Assembly (NCBI GenBank): GCA_050084985.1
Contig: JBITNC010000001.1
Location: forward strand, 54,002,001 to 54,066,000
DNA length: 64,000 nucleotides
Direction: 5' to 3'
DNA from: Nageia nagi
Taxonomy: Eukaryota; Pinophyta
A program made the translations under genes and the position numbers. Positions 11,281 to 23,139 of this stretch are shown piece by piece; position 1 is the first letter of the stretch; each line of letters starts with the position of its first letter. The notes beneath the pieces are model-generated. The model was given only the letters and a program-made list of their open reading frames with translations. It did no database searches and was not told the DNA's origin.

Positions 11281-12718
11281 ATGATAGCATCGTGCCCCAC
11301 AAAAGACATAATTCATGAACAGGGGCATGTAAACTTTTATTTTTTAAAAAAATACAAAAATTCCCATAGTGCTAGCAACATGCACTGCAAGTAGACTTAT
11401 AGTGACATGGCTAAAAAAAAAGGAGGAAAAAGGAACATGAGAAGTATTATCTCCCCTTCTAGACTTCAATTTGCATTCTACACAACTCTAAATAACACTA
11501 TTCTCTTCCATATGTTGTCGATTCATGACTACTACCCAAATGATGACATGGTGGATTTGGGTTACTGCATGTTTCATTCATGTGACAAGATGGCTTCCCT
11601 TACCCCCTTTTTTAGCTTCAGCTGGGGGAAATCTCATATTCAACTATAAGTATGATGAATTACCAAACTTTGCCTATCATAAGTTAAAATAACTTTATTT
11701 TAGCAAAATTCAAGGATTCCTACGATGTCAACGGCATAGAGGACTATTCCCATAGTGCCAGTGGTGTGAAAAAAAAAGAGATAAAAGAGAATTGAAAGTT
11801 CAAATATCTTCAGATCATAGACATAAAAATGTATGATCATCGATGGCTAATGACATGGCTAGTGAGAGTTCACTCACTTAAAAGAAAATTGACGATACAA
11901 CTATGAGCAAGTTATTGACATTAATTCATCATTAGTGGATGATTCAACTAACTGTGTATCCATATAGTTTTTGCTTTGAACCAATACAAAGCATATTGTC
12001 TTTGGATCATAAACATAAAATGTATGATCGTTAATGGCCAATGACATACCTAGTGAGAGTTCACTCACTTAAAAGATAAATTGATGATGCAATCGTAAGT
12101 AGATTGTTGACATTGATTCATTATCAATGGATAATGCAACTCACTATGCATCCACCATATTTTATGACTAACATTTCATTGTAGGTTTCTACATCCCAAG
12201 GAGTAGAAACAAATACATAGATTTCCACATCATCAATGGCATGGATACTATTCATACACCATCAACAGTGTCCATTTCATCATCATTCCATCTTAGTCAA
12301 AGTAGATCCTCTCTATTTCAAGGCATGGATATAAGTGCGAATGGTTCTTGAGTATAAAAAACAACAAAATGGTTAGATTCATGTTTGAATCAATACAAGG
12401 GAAAAAAATAATTCTCCCATTTCCAAACTTAGATATGGGACCATAAAACTACCTAATAGCACAGTTATTTCCATTATTTACACAACATCATTCTTGGAGA
12501 GAGATTCTTCATCATATTTTTCCTTGGTTGCACCATTCAAGGATCTTTTCTAGGACATCCAAGACAAAAGGAGGTAGTAATAGACCTTCATCATCATCAT
12601 CATAATCAACAACAACAACAACAAGGTATAGTATAGCAAAGAGTTCAAAGTTCTCAAAAAAATTTGGACATGTAATTTCATTTCTTCAATCACATCTCCA
12701 AAGAGGGGAAAATATAGA
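11281..12718 (+). other. Gypsy 3' untranslated region with 192-bp direct repeat and purine tract
   Basis: Two copies of a unit about 192 bp apart start at 11813 and 12005. Both read GATCATA-ACATAAAA-TGTATGATC, then GTGAGAGTTCACTCACTTAAA, then ATTGACATT. At 12701-12718 the run AAAGAGGGGAAAATATAG stands directly before the 3' LTR and is the likely polypurine primer for plus-strand synthesis. Confidence 0.6.
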
Positions 12719-13097
12719 TGCCTAAAAATGAATTATTATTTATTAAATAATTCATTTTAGAGCCTCAATGATGTATTATGTAAAATGAGTTAAATAATAC
12801 TCTAAATCATGTCAAAGCTATGTAATATGTCTAGCGGACCTTTGTGGCATGTACAAGCAGTCAAAAAAATCAAATTCATGTAAACTTGTATCATATATAT
12901 AGGCATCAAAGATTACCTAAAACACATCCATAGGATCTAAGGGGATCATCTCTAAAAGAGAGGTTATGGGCAAATGAATATGAGGAGGACTCTAAAGAGA
13001 ATCTAGCACATGTTACATCACTCTATTATGACCAAATATTATTCGTGAGTTATATATCATGTTTGCTATTTGATGATTATTTCATTCACTCATCATT
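12719..13097 (+). repeat. Partial 3' LTR of gypsy element
   Basis: It begins TGCCTAAAAATGAATT and follows the 5' LTR for about 375 bp. It stops matching near CATTCACTCATCATTA and passes into AT-rich DNA that resembles 42785-42840. The last 270 bp or so of the LTR is missing. Confidence 0.65.
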
Positions 13098-13881
13098 ATA
13101 ATTAATATTATATTTATTATAATTTATATTAAATTTAATTAAATTAAATCAATTTTTCATTCTTGGAGATTTCCTTTATAGAAGGTTATTTGATGGTGCT
13201 TTATTAATATGTCTTCAACCATATAAAATTAATACAGCCATGGAACAAGCTCATGAAGCTATATATATATATAGGGGACATTTTTAATCTTAAAATAATT
13301 TATTTGAAGTTTCTAAGGTTAGGGTATTATTTTCCATCTATGGAGAATTATTATTATGATCATGTTATGAAATACAAGAAATAACAAAAGAATGATAACA
13401 TGCAATCATCCCCTTCTCATGAATTACATTCAATTATCTCTCCTTGACCATTTTCTAAATGGGAACTTGATTTTGTGGGTAAGATTAATCCAATATCAAG
13501 GAAGGGGCATAAATTTATTATCACAACCATGATATATTTCACTAAATGAGCATAAGATATACCATTGAAATATTTCAAAGTTCATAAAATAATGGAGTTT
13601 CTTGTTTAGAATATCATAACAAGATTTGGGTTGATGTTTGTTTTGTTCATGGGTAATAAACCTAAATTTAGGGGTATAGAATTGAAGAAGTTTTGTGAAG
13701 AGTTTCACATTAAACAAAAGTTCTCTACTCCCTATTATCCTTAAGAAAATGGTCAAACTATAGCTATTAACAAAACTATTATTAGTATTTTGAGGAAAAT
13801 AGTAAAAATAATGGTAAGGATAGTCATCATCAAGTTCCATTTGTACTTTGGGCATATATGATAAGTATAAGTATAACAATA

Positions 13882-14351
13882 TGTTAGAATTTGTAATGAA
13901 ATATTGTGAATATCTAAACTCCTTGTAAGTTCAATTAATCACTTAAAGGATATGTAGATACCTTAAGGGATTAATTGAATTCTTTATTATGTGTGGACTT
14001 TGACCTAACCATGGGGTTAGTTGGTAGGTTAAAGTTAGGTCACACATTTATTGTAACCCTAACCTTACCCTTGGGTTAAAGGGAGGTTATGGAGGTGCTC
14101 TCAAGCTATAAATAGAGGGCTTCTCCTCTTGTAACATATCTAAGTTTTGGAGTAAGATTACTCTACTAGTTTGTGTAGGAGAGGAAGAGAATAGTTGTAA
14201 GAGAGGCATACTTGAGAATTGAGATACTAGTTGTGGATGTACTCCCAAGGAGGGAGGAACCACATTACACTTATGTTATCTTGTGTGAATGTTGTATGAT
14301 TGAGTTTCCTAGTCTTGGACCTTGAGGATTAGAGTAGTGCTAATTCTCTCA
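13882..14351 (+). mobile_element. Solo LTR of a copia-type family
   Basis: This 470-bp unit begins TGTTAGAATTTGTAATG and ends ATTCTCTCA. The target duplication CAATA occurs at 13877-13881 and again at 14352-14356. Its first bases match the inverted end of the LTRs at 15126-15583, so it is a relative of that family in the opposite orientation. Removing it and one CAATA rejoins the gypsy integrase frame without a shift. No internal region remains, as expected after recombination between two LTRs. Confidence 0.75.
14107..14115 (+). promoter_or_regulatory. TATA box of solo LTR
   Basis: TATAAATAG followed by AGGGCTTCTCCTC lies in the middle of the LTR. This is the place and sequence expected of the U3 promoter of a copia-type LTR. 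Confidence 0.5.
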
Positions 14352-14830
14352 CAATAGTTGTAACTTCATTTTTATTGGTGTATGTAGATGAGGTTGTAGT
14401 TCCTTTGGAGTTAGAGATATCCTCCTTGAGAGTGTCATTACAAGGACACATTTTAGGTGAGGATAAGAGGCAAGCAATATTAACATCTTTTAAATATTTA
14501 GATGAGAAGGTAATAAATTCATTAGAGAATATTAAAGTATATCAAAATAGAGTAAATAAAGAATACAAAAAGAAGATCAAGCCAAAGGAGTTCCAAGTTG
14601 GATATTTGGTCTTGAGAGAGAACCAAGCTAATACAAAGGTCCTTGAGCAAGAGAAAGTTGGTAAGTATGAGCCAAATTAAATATATCCTTACATTGTAAT
14701 TGAAAAATATGACCTAGGGACATAAAAGTTATCAATAATTGAGGGTAAAGATGTAAAGTAACTTGTCACTATTATACATCTTAAGATAATTTATGCATAA
14801 TTGGGGCATCTCAATTTATTATTGTAATTA

Positions 14831-15120
14831 TATTTTCAATTTATATAGTGTATTTGAATCTTGAATCTATATAGGTATTCAATCAATAATCTATGAAATT
14901 TCAAGAGTTCATCAGTTCAATATCTTGTATATTGATGGATTATGGTACACTTGCATACAACCTTTAGTAATTAAGTTAGATGTTTCAAGTTTTAGTCATT
15001 TCTATAAAATGGGGTTAACCTTTTTTTCAAAAGTTTATTGTTAGTAACCAAGAAGAAGCAAAAAAAAAAAAGTCCTTGTGATAAGAGAAAGATTGTTTGA
15101 GAATATTGTCCATTTATTCC
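14831..15120. other. AT-rich DNA with no feature
   Basis: This is 290 bp of simple AT-rich text between the old gypsy remains and the next LTR element. Nothing was recognised in it. Confidence 0.4.
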
Positions 15121-15125
15121 CAAGG

Positions 15126-15583
15126 TGATGGAATCAATCTTTTCCTAATTAATTCCTAATCACCAAGATCACTTATAGGATACACTCAACTCCAACTAAA
15201 CATAAGCATAACAACAATTGCCAATCTCACATAAGATACACAAGAGACATAATATAAAGTGGTTCCTCCCTCCTTGGGAGTACATCCACTAACTAATATC
15301 TCATTACTCTAGATGGACTCTCTTACAATCTACAATCCTACTTCTCCTACAACCATTCTTTGAGTATAACATTGGTCCTAAAACTTGAGTGATTTACAAG
15401 AGGGGAGGCCTTCTATTTATAGGATAAAATCCCTAACTTAACCTCCCTTTTACTAAAGAGTAAGGTTAAGGTTCCACAATATAAAATTCATTAAACACTT
15501 AAAGGTATCTAGTGATACTTTAAGTGTTTATGAGTTTACATTGAAGAATATTAATTTACAATATTACATTACAAATTCTAACA
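15126..15583 (-). repeat. 3' LTR of the non-autonomous element
   Basis: On the plus strand it runs from TGATGGAATCAAT to ACAAATTCTAACA. It matches 22600-23057 along its whole length with scattered substitutions. On the coding strand a TATAAATAG box lies at 15421-15413. Confidence 0.8.
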
Positions 15584-15597
15584 CTCCCCTTTAAGGT
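15584..15597 (-). other. Polypurine tract
   Basis: On the minus strand it reads CCTTAAAGGGGAG directly before the LTR start TGTTAG. The same arrangement is seen at 60099 in a copia copy. Confidence 0.6.
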
Positions 15598-17430
15598 AAT
15601 ATTGGGATAGAGTGTAGAAGAAGAAGAAAGAGAGAATTCTCCTCCAAAGAGATACAAGTGGAGATGGGAACATTTACATCTTTGAATTCATTTGAGATAT
15701 TAGTTTGAGACTCACTACTTTACCATTTGACAAAATGTTTTACAATACAATCATTAACCACAACTAGTTTCACTGTATAAAGTAGTTGACCAACAACAAG
15801 TTGTCATGTGAGTCTCCATGAGTTTACCAACCTGAAGTAAGTAACCTTAACCATCAAGAAGAAACTTGCAAGCTACAAGTAGCTTATAAACAAGATCAAT
15901 TAGATGCATCATATAAACATTCATATCAACATAGTATAAATGAACTAAGTAATGCCATCCATTAACTGATTAGTGGTGCTTTATAAGTCATCTTAGAGAT
16001 TCCAAGCTAACACTTATAGTTATTTACTGTATATAAAACATGTGTTGATCAATAGAGCATAAGAACATATGAGTTCCTCACATATGGATAACCAAATAAT
16101 GCAAAAATACATATACTGATTCCTCACATAGTGATAACTAAAACAATGCATATAGTTTCTTGCATATGGATAATCAAATAGTACCAAAATGCACATATTG
16201 ATTCCTCACATAGTGATATTAGCAGAAACCAATTTGTACCATGAGTTCCTCATGCAGAGAAAACTGACCATGAATGTGTACACAATATGCTTAACATAGT
16301 TCCTCACATGGAGTGAACTAACCACCAAGGTAATAAATTTGTACAATAGTTCCTCACATAGAGTGAACTAACCATGAAAGTGTACATAAAGATCAATATT
16401 ATACAGTAAAAAATCCTCCTAAGGATGAAGTTATCATCACAAATATGAATTTAACATAAGAATTCAAACTTCACTCCCCCTTGAGGATAACTTCACTTAT
16501 CATAAGAAACTTTTAAAGTGTGCACAACATAGTTTCCGAAGTGGTCTAGTGAATAAATCAAGAGAGATAAAGTTAGATGAACAAAGCTACAGTTATTTCA
16601 TCAAGAACTTTCTATTTGAAATAATGTGCTTGGATTTGGGTTGCACTATAATTTATCATAGAGATGTGAAGCCAATACTTATAATCAACCATACAAGAAT
16701 TCAAAAAATATGCTTGGATTTGGGTTGCACTATGAGTCATCATGAAGATGCCATGCTAATACTTATAGTCAACCATACAAGAAGAATTTAATACAAATTC
16801 AAAGGTGTGCTTGAATATGTGGTGCACTATAAGTCTTCATAGAGATGCCAAGCCAATACTTATAGTCAACCATACAAGAATTCAAAATATGTTTGGATTT
16901 ACAATGCATTATAAATAGTGACGTATTGTATGACCAACATATGCTCAAAAAATAGAGAGCTTATTCATACACCTTTATTTAAAAAGGAAGTAGTTATATT
17001 ATAAAATGTCATTGGGTTTTGAATATTAGTCATCAACAATGCCCTCATACATATTACAATAGCAAATAAAGAATTCAATGAATATTCCTCCTTGAGGGAT
17101 GCTTCACCAACCCAACTTCAGAAAGGGGCTTGGTGAATAAAAGACATTTGGCTTTTGAGTAGGAAAGTCCATTCCATACTAGAGCATCCAATTGTAGTGA
17201 TTGAGATTATGTTCCATCTTATTTAAGACCCATAGAAGGTTCAGATGCTATTTCCTTTGGAATGTGAATACCAAAGTGTCGAAGGATATCCTCATACATG
17301 GATACCTTTTCTTCCACTTTTCTTTTAATTATTACATCTTGTAGTGGCTATTGCTTGCATCATTCCTAATTTGTATCTTTTTCTCTTTTGCTTGTATTTT
17401 CCATATATTTTTCTCAGCTAGCAGTTGATT
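15598..17430 (-). repeat. Copia-like 3' untranslated region with reiterated phrase
   Basis: Variants of GAGTTCCTCACATATGGATAA recur many times from about 16070 to 16370. The same phrase recurs at 39050-39190 and 60570-60800. Three imperfect copies of a unit near 110 bp (GGATTTGGGTTGCACTAT...CAAGCCAATACTTATAGTCAACCATACAAGAATTC) follow at 16630-16900. This is shared 3' sequence of the copia family, with no coding function seen. Confidence 0.6.
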
Positions 17431-17694
17431 TCACTTAGCCAAGAGTTCATTGTAATATTGTACGCATGCAACATTTTCTCTTTGCATCATATCATAATTA
17501 TGGGCCATTATCTCCATCTTGAGCTTTATCATAGCTAGTTTGTGGTGAAGGTAGGCATTTCTTAAGTCTACCCATACATTTATTTTCTCATCAAAATTTA
17601 GGAAAGCACTTCCCATATTTGTGATAAAACTTTTTGTGGGATTCATGATGATCAACCTATCGCTCATGATTAAATTATCCCATTTAATAGTCAA
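17431..17694 (-). CDS. Small gag-like open frame of unknown function
   Basis: The frame has 87 codons. It reads DNLIMSDRLIIMNPTKSF near the start and DLRNAYLHHKLAMIKLKMEI in the middle. It is charged and helical in character, without a zinc knuckle or membrane segment. Its place on the coding strand of the non-autonomous element, upstream of the 3' untranslated region, suggests a relic of the element's own coding region, but I do not recognise the family. Confidence 0.35.
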   Translation of the reverse strand: MTIKWDNLIMSDRLIIMNPTKSFITNMGSAFLNFDEKINVWVDLRNAYLHHKLAMIKLKMEIMAHNYDMMQRENVACVQYYNELLAK

Positions 17695-19077
17695 GATGAG
17701 AGAGAAAATAGCATAGTGATACCACGATCACTTAATCATCATGCATCTTATTAGTACTATCATTATTGCAATCTTAACATGACATTATGCATATAACATC
17801 CAATCAATTAAATGATTTGAAGGTGAGATTTATCATTGTAGATTCATTGTCCAACAAATCCTTTTCTCTAGCTACCATAATTATTATATTTTGATCATAT
17901 CAAATCTTTTTCATCATAAATAGCCATAAATTATCCTCACTTTTCATTTGATGCTTTGCATTTATGATTTTAGCTAAAATCATTTTTCTCTATTATCCTT
18001 CATGGATGTTTCTCAGTTTCATTCCCTATCGAGCGATCTCCAGGATAACATAGTGCATCGAAATGTTCATGCAACATTAGAGAATTGCTCCTTTATCACC
18101 TCTAAGGTCTTATTCCAACAATAACTAGTATTTGTTCAATCATACCCAGATGATCATTATGTTATTTGCATGATCCTTCATCTCAATCATGATGATCATG
18201 TTCACCTATTATTTCATTTGCATAATCAAGCCAATTGGATGTGGCATATAATGGTCTATACCTCATTCAATCATTATCTTTTGCAATTCATATGCTACAT
18301 CAAACTGCCTTCCCTACATCCATAGGATTATTTTGAACCACTCACTATTGCATGGGTAGTTTATCAACATAGTCTATAATGGTCATCCACTTACTCTTTT
18401 CGCATTGCTTGGTAAGGTAGACATTGAATTTTACGTCATTGATTTTCTTTTTCTTATCACTTTCTACCTCTTTCACATCAATATCTTTTAGGATTTGGTA
18501 CATCGAATTCTAGCACATTTGAAGATGATGCTAGTTCTTCTGATTCTAGTGACCATTCACCATACCAGGCACCAATCGCACCATAAGTGTCACCCACTTG
18601 AGCTTGTTAATGGGAATCTTTTCTAGCTTTTTAATGAAGTATGCAATTCATGTCTCACATATTTGATTAATTAATCAATGGTCAAGCACATTGTTACATT
18701 GGTCTTTATGCTTTTATGCTTGATCTATTTTAATGTTCCCATTTATGATCGATGATCTAGTTATTTTGCAATTCTATAAGTTCATTTCATTCTATTTGAT
18801 CACCACCATTTTCAACTCACTTACGATACCTTGATAGAGATTTGACTCATTTTTCATTCATCATGGATATGAACATTTTCCATGGTATTTGCATTGATCT
18901 TCCCTAAGAAGTTCTTTATCAATGCATTTAAGATCAAGTCATAAATGTGCTTACACTGCACTACATACTGCTTTGCAATAAAACTTAGTTTGCATACAAG
19001 GTCCTTGAATTCCTCGTTGATAGGTCATCTACTTTATCCATCATTTGGAGGATGTCGAGCAGTTGCACCTCATAATC
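17695..19077. other. Interior of non-autonomous element, unassigned
   Basis: Plain AT-rich text. No domain was recognised in any frame on either strand. Confidence 0.4.
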
Positions 19078-20660
19078 ACACTTATCTATCACCCAAACTA
19101 GATGTGGAAGATCATCTTTTACTATTCTTGGACACTTTTTGTCTTCCATTTTTTGCATTATGCAAGTCCTACCATGCTGCATCTTCAGGAGTACTACCAC
19201 CTCTATACCATTACATTCACAGTATTACGATGAGATCTTCATTAAGAGTCCACTTATGTTTCATGAATAACTTGAGAAGGGGATCAATGTGTGTACTACC
19301 CATTTTTTGACATTAGGTGTCATTTCTCCCTGATCACTCATGCTACTTTGTTCAATATACCCAGTCTGCCTATCATAGATCCTAAGAGTTCTAACTCCAA
19401 CTCTCCCAATCATGTCAATGATTTTGCTTAGTTTTGCTATGCACTTGGGAATGTTAGTGGAACTTTATAGAATTAATAAATATTATTTTTGCTTCTATCT
19501 TGTACCAAACTATTTATTGGATAAATTTTCAAATTCTCAAGATAAGCAAAAAAATTCTTCAAAGCCACAAATACAATAATGTCAACTTAATTATGTCACT
19601 ATTAAGGATATCTTAAATAATCCAAAAGTTAACTTCTCCATAATTATAGAGAAAATAAGTCAAACTTATTTAATATTTTAACTATTCTATCAATAAATTT
19701 GAAACTATGGAGAAGGATGAACCTTTTAATTACTCCATCAAAAATTTGCAACTATGGAGAAGGGAAAACCTTTTAACTACTCCACAAAAATTTGTAACTA
19801 TGGAGAAGGGTGAACCTTTTAACTACTCCATCACACTTGTTTGTCACCCAAACTAGATGTGGAATATCATCCTTTACTATTGTTGGACACCTTTTGTCTT
19901 CCATTTTCTACATTATGCAGGTCCTGCCATGTTGCATCCTCAAGAGTACTACCACCCCTATACCGTTGTGTTCATAGTATGTTAATGAGATCTTCATTAG
20001 GAGTCCACTTATGTTTCATGACTAACTTGAGAAGGGGATCAATGGGTGTACTAACCATTTTTTGACATCAGATGTTGTTTCTTCCTAATCACTCATGCTG
20101 CTTGGTTCAATATACCCAATTCACCTGTCACAAATCCTAAGAGTGCTAACTCCAACTCTTTCGATCATGTCTATGATTTTGCTTAGTTTTGCTATCCACT
20201 TGGGCATGCTAGTGGAACTTTACAAAATTAATAAATATTATTTTTGCTTCTATCTTGTATTAAATTATTTATTGGATAAATTTCCAAATTCTCAAGATAA
20301 GCAAAAAAATTTTCAAAGCCACAAATACAATAATGTCGACTTAATTATGGCAATATTAAGAACATCTTAAACAAGCCAAAATTTAACTTCTCCATAATTA
20401 TAGAGAAAATAAGTCAAACTTGTTCAATCTTTTAACTACTTCATTAATAAATTTGCAACTATAAAGAAGGGCAAACCTTTTAACTACTTCATCAAAAATT
20501 TGCAACTATGGAGAAGGGCGAACCTTTTAACTACTCCATCAAAAATTTGCAACTATGGAGAAGGGTGAACCTTTTAACTACTCCATCAAAAAAATTGCAA
20601 CTATGGAGAATCGCAAACCTTTTAACTACTCCATCAATAAATTTTCAACTATGGATATTA
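19078..20660 (-). repeat. 755-bp tandem duplication ending in a 47-bp minisatellite
   Basis: The segment from about 19078 (ATCTATCACCCAAACTAGATG) recurs 755 bp later at about 19833 (TTTGTCACCCAAACTAGATG) and stays alignable through its length. Each unit ends in tandem copies of a 47-bp repeat (AACTATGGAGAAGGGCGAAC, then CTTTTAACTACTCCATCAAA, then AATTTGC). There are about three copies at 19694-19832 and four to five at 20453-20660. Open frames on both strands here are by-products of the repeats; a minus-strand reading at 19200-18985 has no family I know. Confidence 0.7.
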
Positions 20661-22584
20661 TCAAGAGTATTATCCATAAGAATGAACTTAAGAGTCCAAT
20701 GGGTTTTGTCACAACCCCTAGTGGAACTCTTTACATAGGTTCATAATTTTTAAGTAACAAAACAATGAGGAATACTCCCCATTTTTACTTAAAAATGTAT
20801 ACACAATTCATTGTTACATGCAATTATGACAAGGAATTTTCCCTCTTAAAAATACATTTATCGAAATTAACTCAAAAATTGCTAGAGATTTCACCATTTT
20901 CAAAAAAAATTATCTTAACAAAATTTTAGCTTAGCAAAATAATAATATTTTCTCCCTTAATTTTGATTAAAAAAATCTTGCTAAATATTTTTGATTAAAA
21001 ATACACCAATTGACTTTATCTTAAAAAATTACCCAAAAAAACATTGCTAAGAATTACTTGAACTTTTATCTCTCATAATATTTTAGAAGACTTAGAATTC
21101 CTAAGTCCATCACAAAAAATATATTTAATTTCCTTATCACAATTTTACCTTAAAAAATTGCATAAAAAATAACCTTGCATCAATAGTTTATCTTATGGCA
21201 ATTTTACTTTAGTAAAAAATTGCAAGGAATTACTTAAAAAAATTAACTCCCTTAAAAAATACTCCACTAAAAAAATGTCTAATTAATAAGACATAAGAGT
21301 CTTCTTAGGATGCCAACATTAAATGCTCCTCAAATAATTTCCCTTTTTAACAAATAGCTTAGGATTTCCTAATGATATCCTTAGGATGCCTCCACAATAA
21401 ATGCCTTTCATTTTAAATAACCTAGGATTCTCCCCCTTTTGTTAAAAACTTAACATAGGATACTCCCTTTTTCTTAAAAAATTATTAACTTTGGATGCTC
21501 CCCCCCACTTTTAAAAAAAAAAATGTCCCCTTGTAAAAAGGTACATAGGATTCTCTACAAAAATAATAATAACTCTCTTTGAAATGAATAGGTCCCCATA
21601 CATCATACATTAATTTATTCCTCAAATTTGCATGAATGTCTTTACCTTTGTTTTAATAACATCCTAGCTACCCACCTTAAAATCTTTAGACTCTAAAAAA
21701 TAAAAAATAAAAACTTAAAAATATTATTGCCATAAATTCCCTATTTTTACATTCTTATGTGCTCTACAAGCTCTAAGAAGACATGTCCACGCATCCTAGG
21801 ATGAATGCAATAAGAATTACTCATGCTAGTAAAAGTGTTTACAACTTTCATCCACTAGACTTGCATGGTGGTGTTGGGAGATGACGGAGGGGTAGCCACA
21901 GGAGGAGCGGAGGCAAAGGATGCGACCTAAGTAGTTACTAAGGTGATGGATAGTGGTGGGAATCATTTGTGGTAGTAATATCGAGAGACAGCTTGGGCAA
22001 CCCCTATGGGGTGCAGTAAGCTAGCCCCAGCTTTTCACATATTATTGTTATATATTAAGTACAAAAAAAAATTATAGATACATTAAAGGGTTAGAAAAAT
22101 AAAATTGTAACAACAATATAAAATTGTTAGAAAAATAAAATTGTAAAAATAATATAAAATTGTTATAAAAATAAAATTGTAAGGACTTTATCCAAAATCA
22201 TAAAATTCAATCTAAACATTAACAAATGTTACATTTATCAAAAGACTAACATGAACTAAGGTAAACTTTTACCTCAAAATTTGAGCCCATTTTTCTCAAA
22301 ATAAAGCATGTTAGTATAAATCGTTATAAATCTCAAGTATTAGAGATATCAAGTAGATCTTAACAAAACAATAATAGATCTAATGCTTAACCTTAAGGTG
22401 AAGGTTAAAAATGATAGCAATAAGATTAGGTCTATCTAAATTTTCATACAAGAAATATAGTATATCTAGCTTGTAGTTTCAAAATAAAAATTGAGAAGAA
22501 GAATAGGAAATAGGTATACCTTCAAATTTAAGGAGTGTTACCTCAAATTTCCAAATTCAAATGTGGAGTAGATCACCACAAAAA
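20661..22584 (-). other. Leader of non-autonomous element
   Basis: Extremely AT-rich text with many runs such as TTAAAAAATTGC. It includes a short GC-richer island at 21860-22030 (GATGACGGAGGGGTAGCCACA). A similar AT-rich run followed by a GC-richer island recurs at 62370-63480, suggesting a related element there. No coding region is seen. Confidence 0.45.
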
Positions 22585-22597
22585 GGCTCTGATACCA
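22585..22597 (-). other. Primer-binding site (initiator tRNA-Met type)
   Basis: The minus strand reads TGGTATCAGAGCC, two bases from the right LTR. This is the standard plant initiator methionine tRNA primer site. Confidence 0.8.
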
Positions 22598-22599
22598 TT

Positions 22600-23057
22600 T
22601 TATGGAATCAATCCTTTCCTAATTAATTCCTAATCACCAAGATCACTTGTAGGATACACTCAACTCCAACTAAACATAAGCATAACAACAATTTCCAATC
22701 TCACATAAGATGCACAAGAGACACAATAAAAAGTGGTTTCTCCCTCCTTGGGAGTACATCCACTAACTAAGATCTCATTACTCTAGATGGACTCCATTAC
22801 AATCTATAATCCTACTTCTCCTACAACCATTCTTTAAGCATAACATTGCTCCTAAAACTTGAGTGATTTACAAGAGGAGAGGCCCTCTATTTATAGGATA
22901 AAATCCCCACCTTAACCTCCCTTTTACTCAAGGGTAAGGTTAAGGTTTCATAATATAATATTCATTAAACACTTAAAGGTATCTAGTGATAATTTAAGTG
23001 TTTATGATTTTACATTGAAGAATATTAATTTACAATATTACATTACAACTTGTAACA
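22600..23057 (-). repeat. 5' LTR of the non-autonomous element
   Basis: The plus strand runs from TTATGGAATCAATCC to CTTGTAACA. The terminal TG has become TT. A TATAAATAG box lies at 22895-22887 on the coding strand. Its length equals that of the other LTR. Confidence 0.8.
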
Positions 23058-23139
23058 CAAGGGAATAAGGAAACCTCACAAAATTCAATTATCGCTTAAC
23101 AAATAAATTTTTAGAAGAAAATTCTCCTTATAGTGGTAC

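Larger units (their letters stand above)
7325..13097 (+). mobile_element. Deleted Ty3/gypsy retrotransposon
   Basis: The element has a 5' LTR (7325-7971), gag (from about 8280), a protease (9592-9987), the C-terminal part of integrase (10733-11280), a long 3' untranslated region, a purine-rich tract and a partial 3' LTR (12719 to about 13097). Reverse transcriptase, RNase H and the integrase core are missing between about 10680 and 10730, so the copy cannot move on its own. Stop codons and frameshifts interrupt every domain. It inserted into an older repeat whose parts flank it. Confidence 0.75.
13098..14830 (+). pseudogene. Older gypsy integrase region, split by a solo LTR
   Basis: The text near 13160 (DFLYRRLFDGALLICLQPY) is the stretch before the integrase zinc-binding region. 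From 13450 the frame reads WPFSKWELDFVGKINPISRK and GHKFIITTMIYFTK, the start of the integrase core. Near 13670 it reads KFCEEFHIKQKFSTPYYP, then ENGQTIAINKTI, the second half of the core with its Q-N-G. The integrase core text breaks off at 13881 and resumes at 14352 with TSFLLVYVDEVVVPLELEI. A 101-codon frame at 14375-14680 covers the C-terminal part. Several stops are present. Confidence 0.65.
15126..23057 (-). mobile_element. Large non-autonomous LTR retrotransposon (LARD-like)
   Basis: The two LTRs are each 458 bp by my count (15126-15583 and 22600-23057), flanked by the target duplication CAAGG (15121-15125 and 23058-23062). The primer-binding site lies inside the right LTR and the polypurine tract inside the left, so it is transcribed leftward. 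The 7.0-kb interior has no recognisable protease, integrase, reverse transcriptase or RNase H. It has leader, tandem repeats, gag-like scraps and a 3' untranslated region related to that of the copia copies at 38800 and 60100. It therefore looks like a parasite of that copia family. Confidence 0.75.

Noticed and set aside
18945-20065. Plus-strand frames of 121 and 74 codons with shared text
   Set aside because: They exist only because of the 755-bp duplication; they are antisense to the element and match no family.
20508-20746. Frames repeating MEKGEPFNYSI and LWRRVNLLTTPS
   Set aside because: Products of the 47-bp minisatellite read in different frames.
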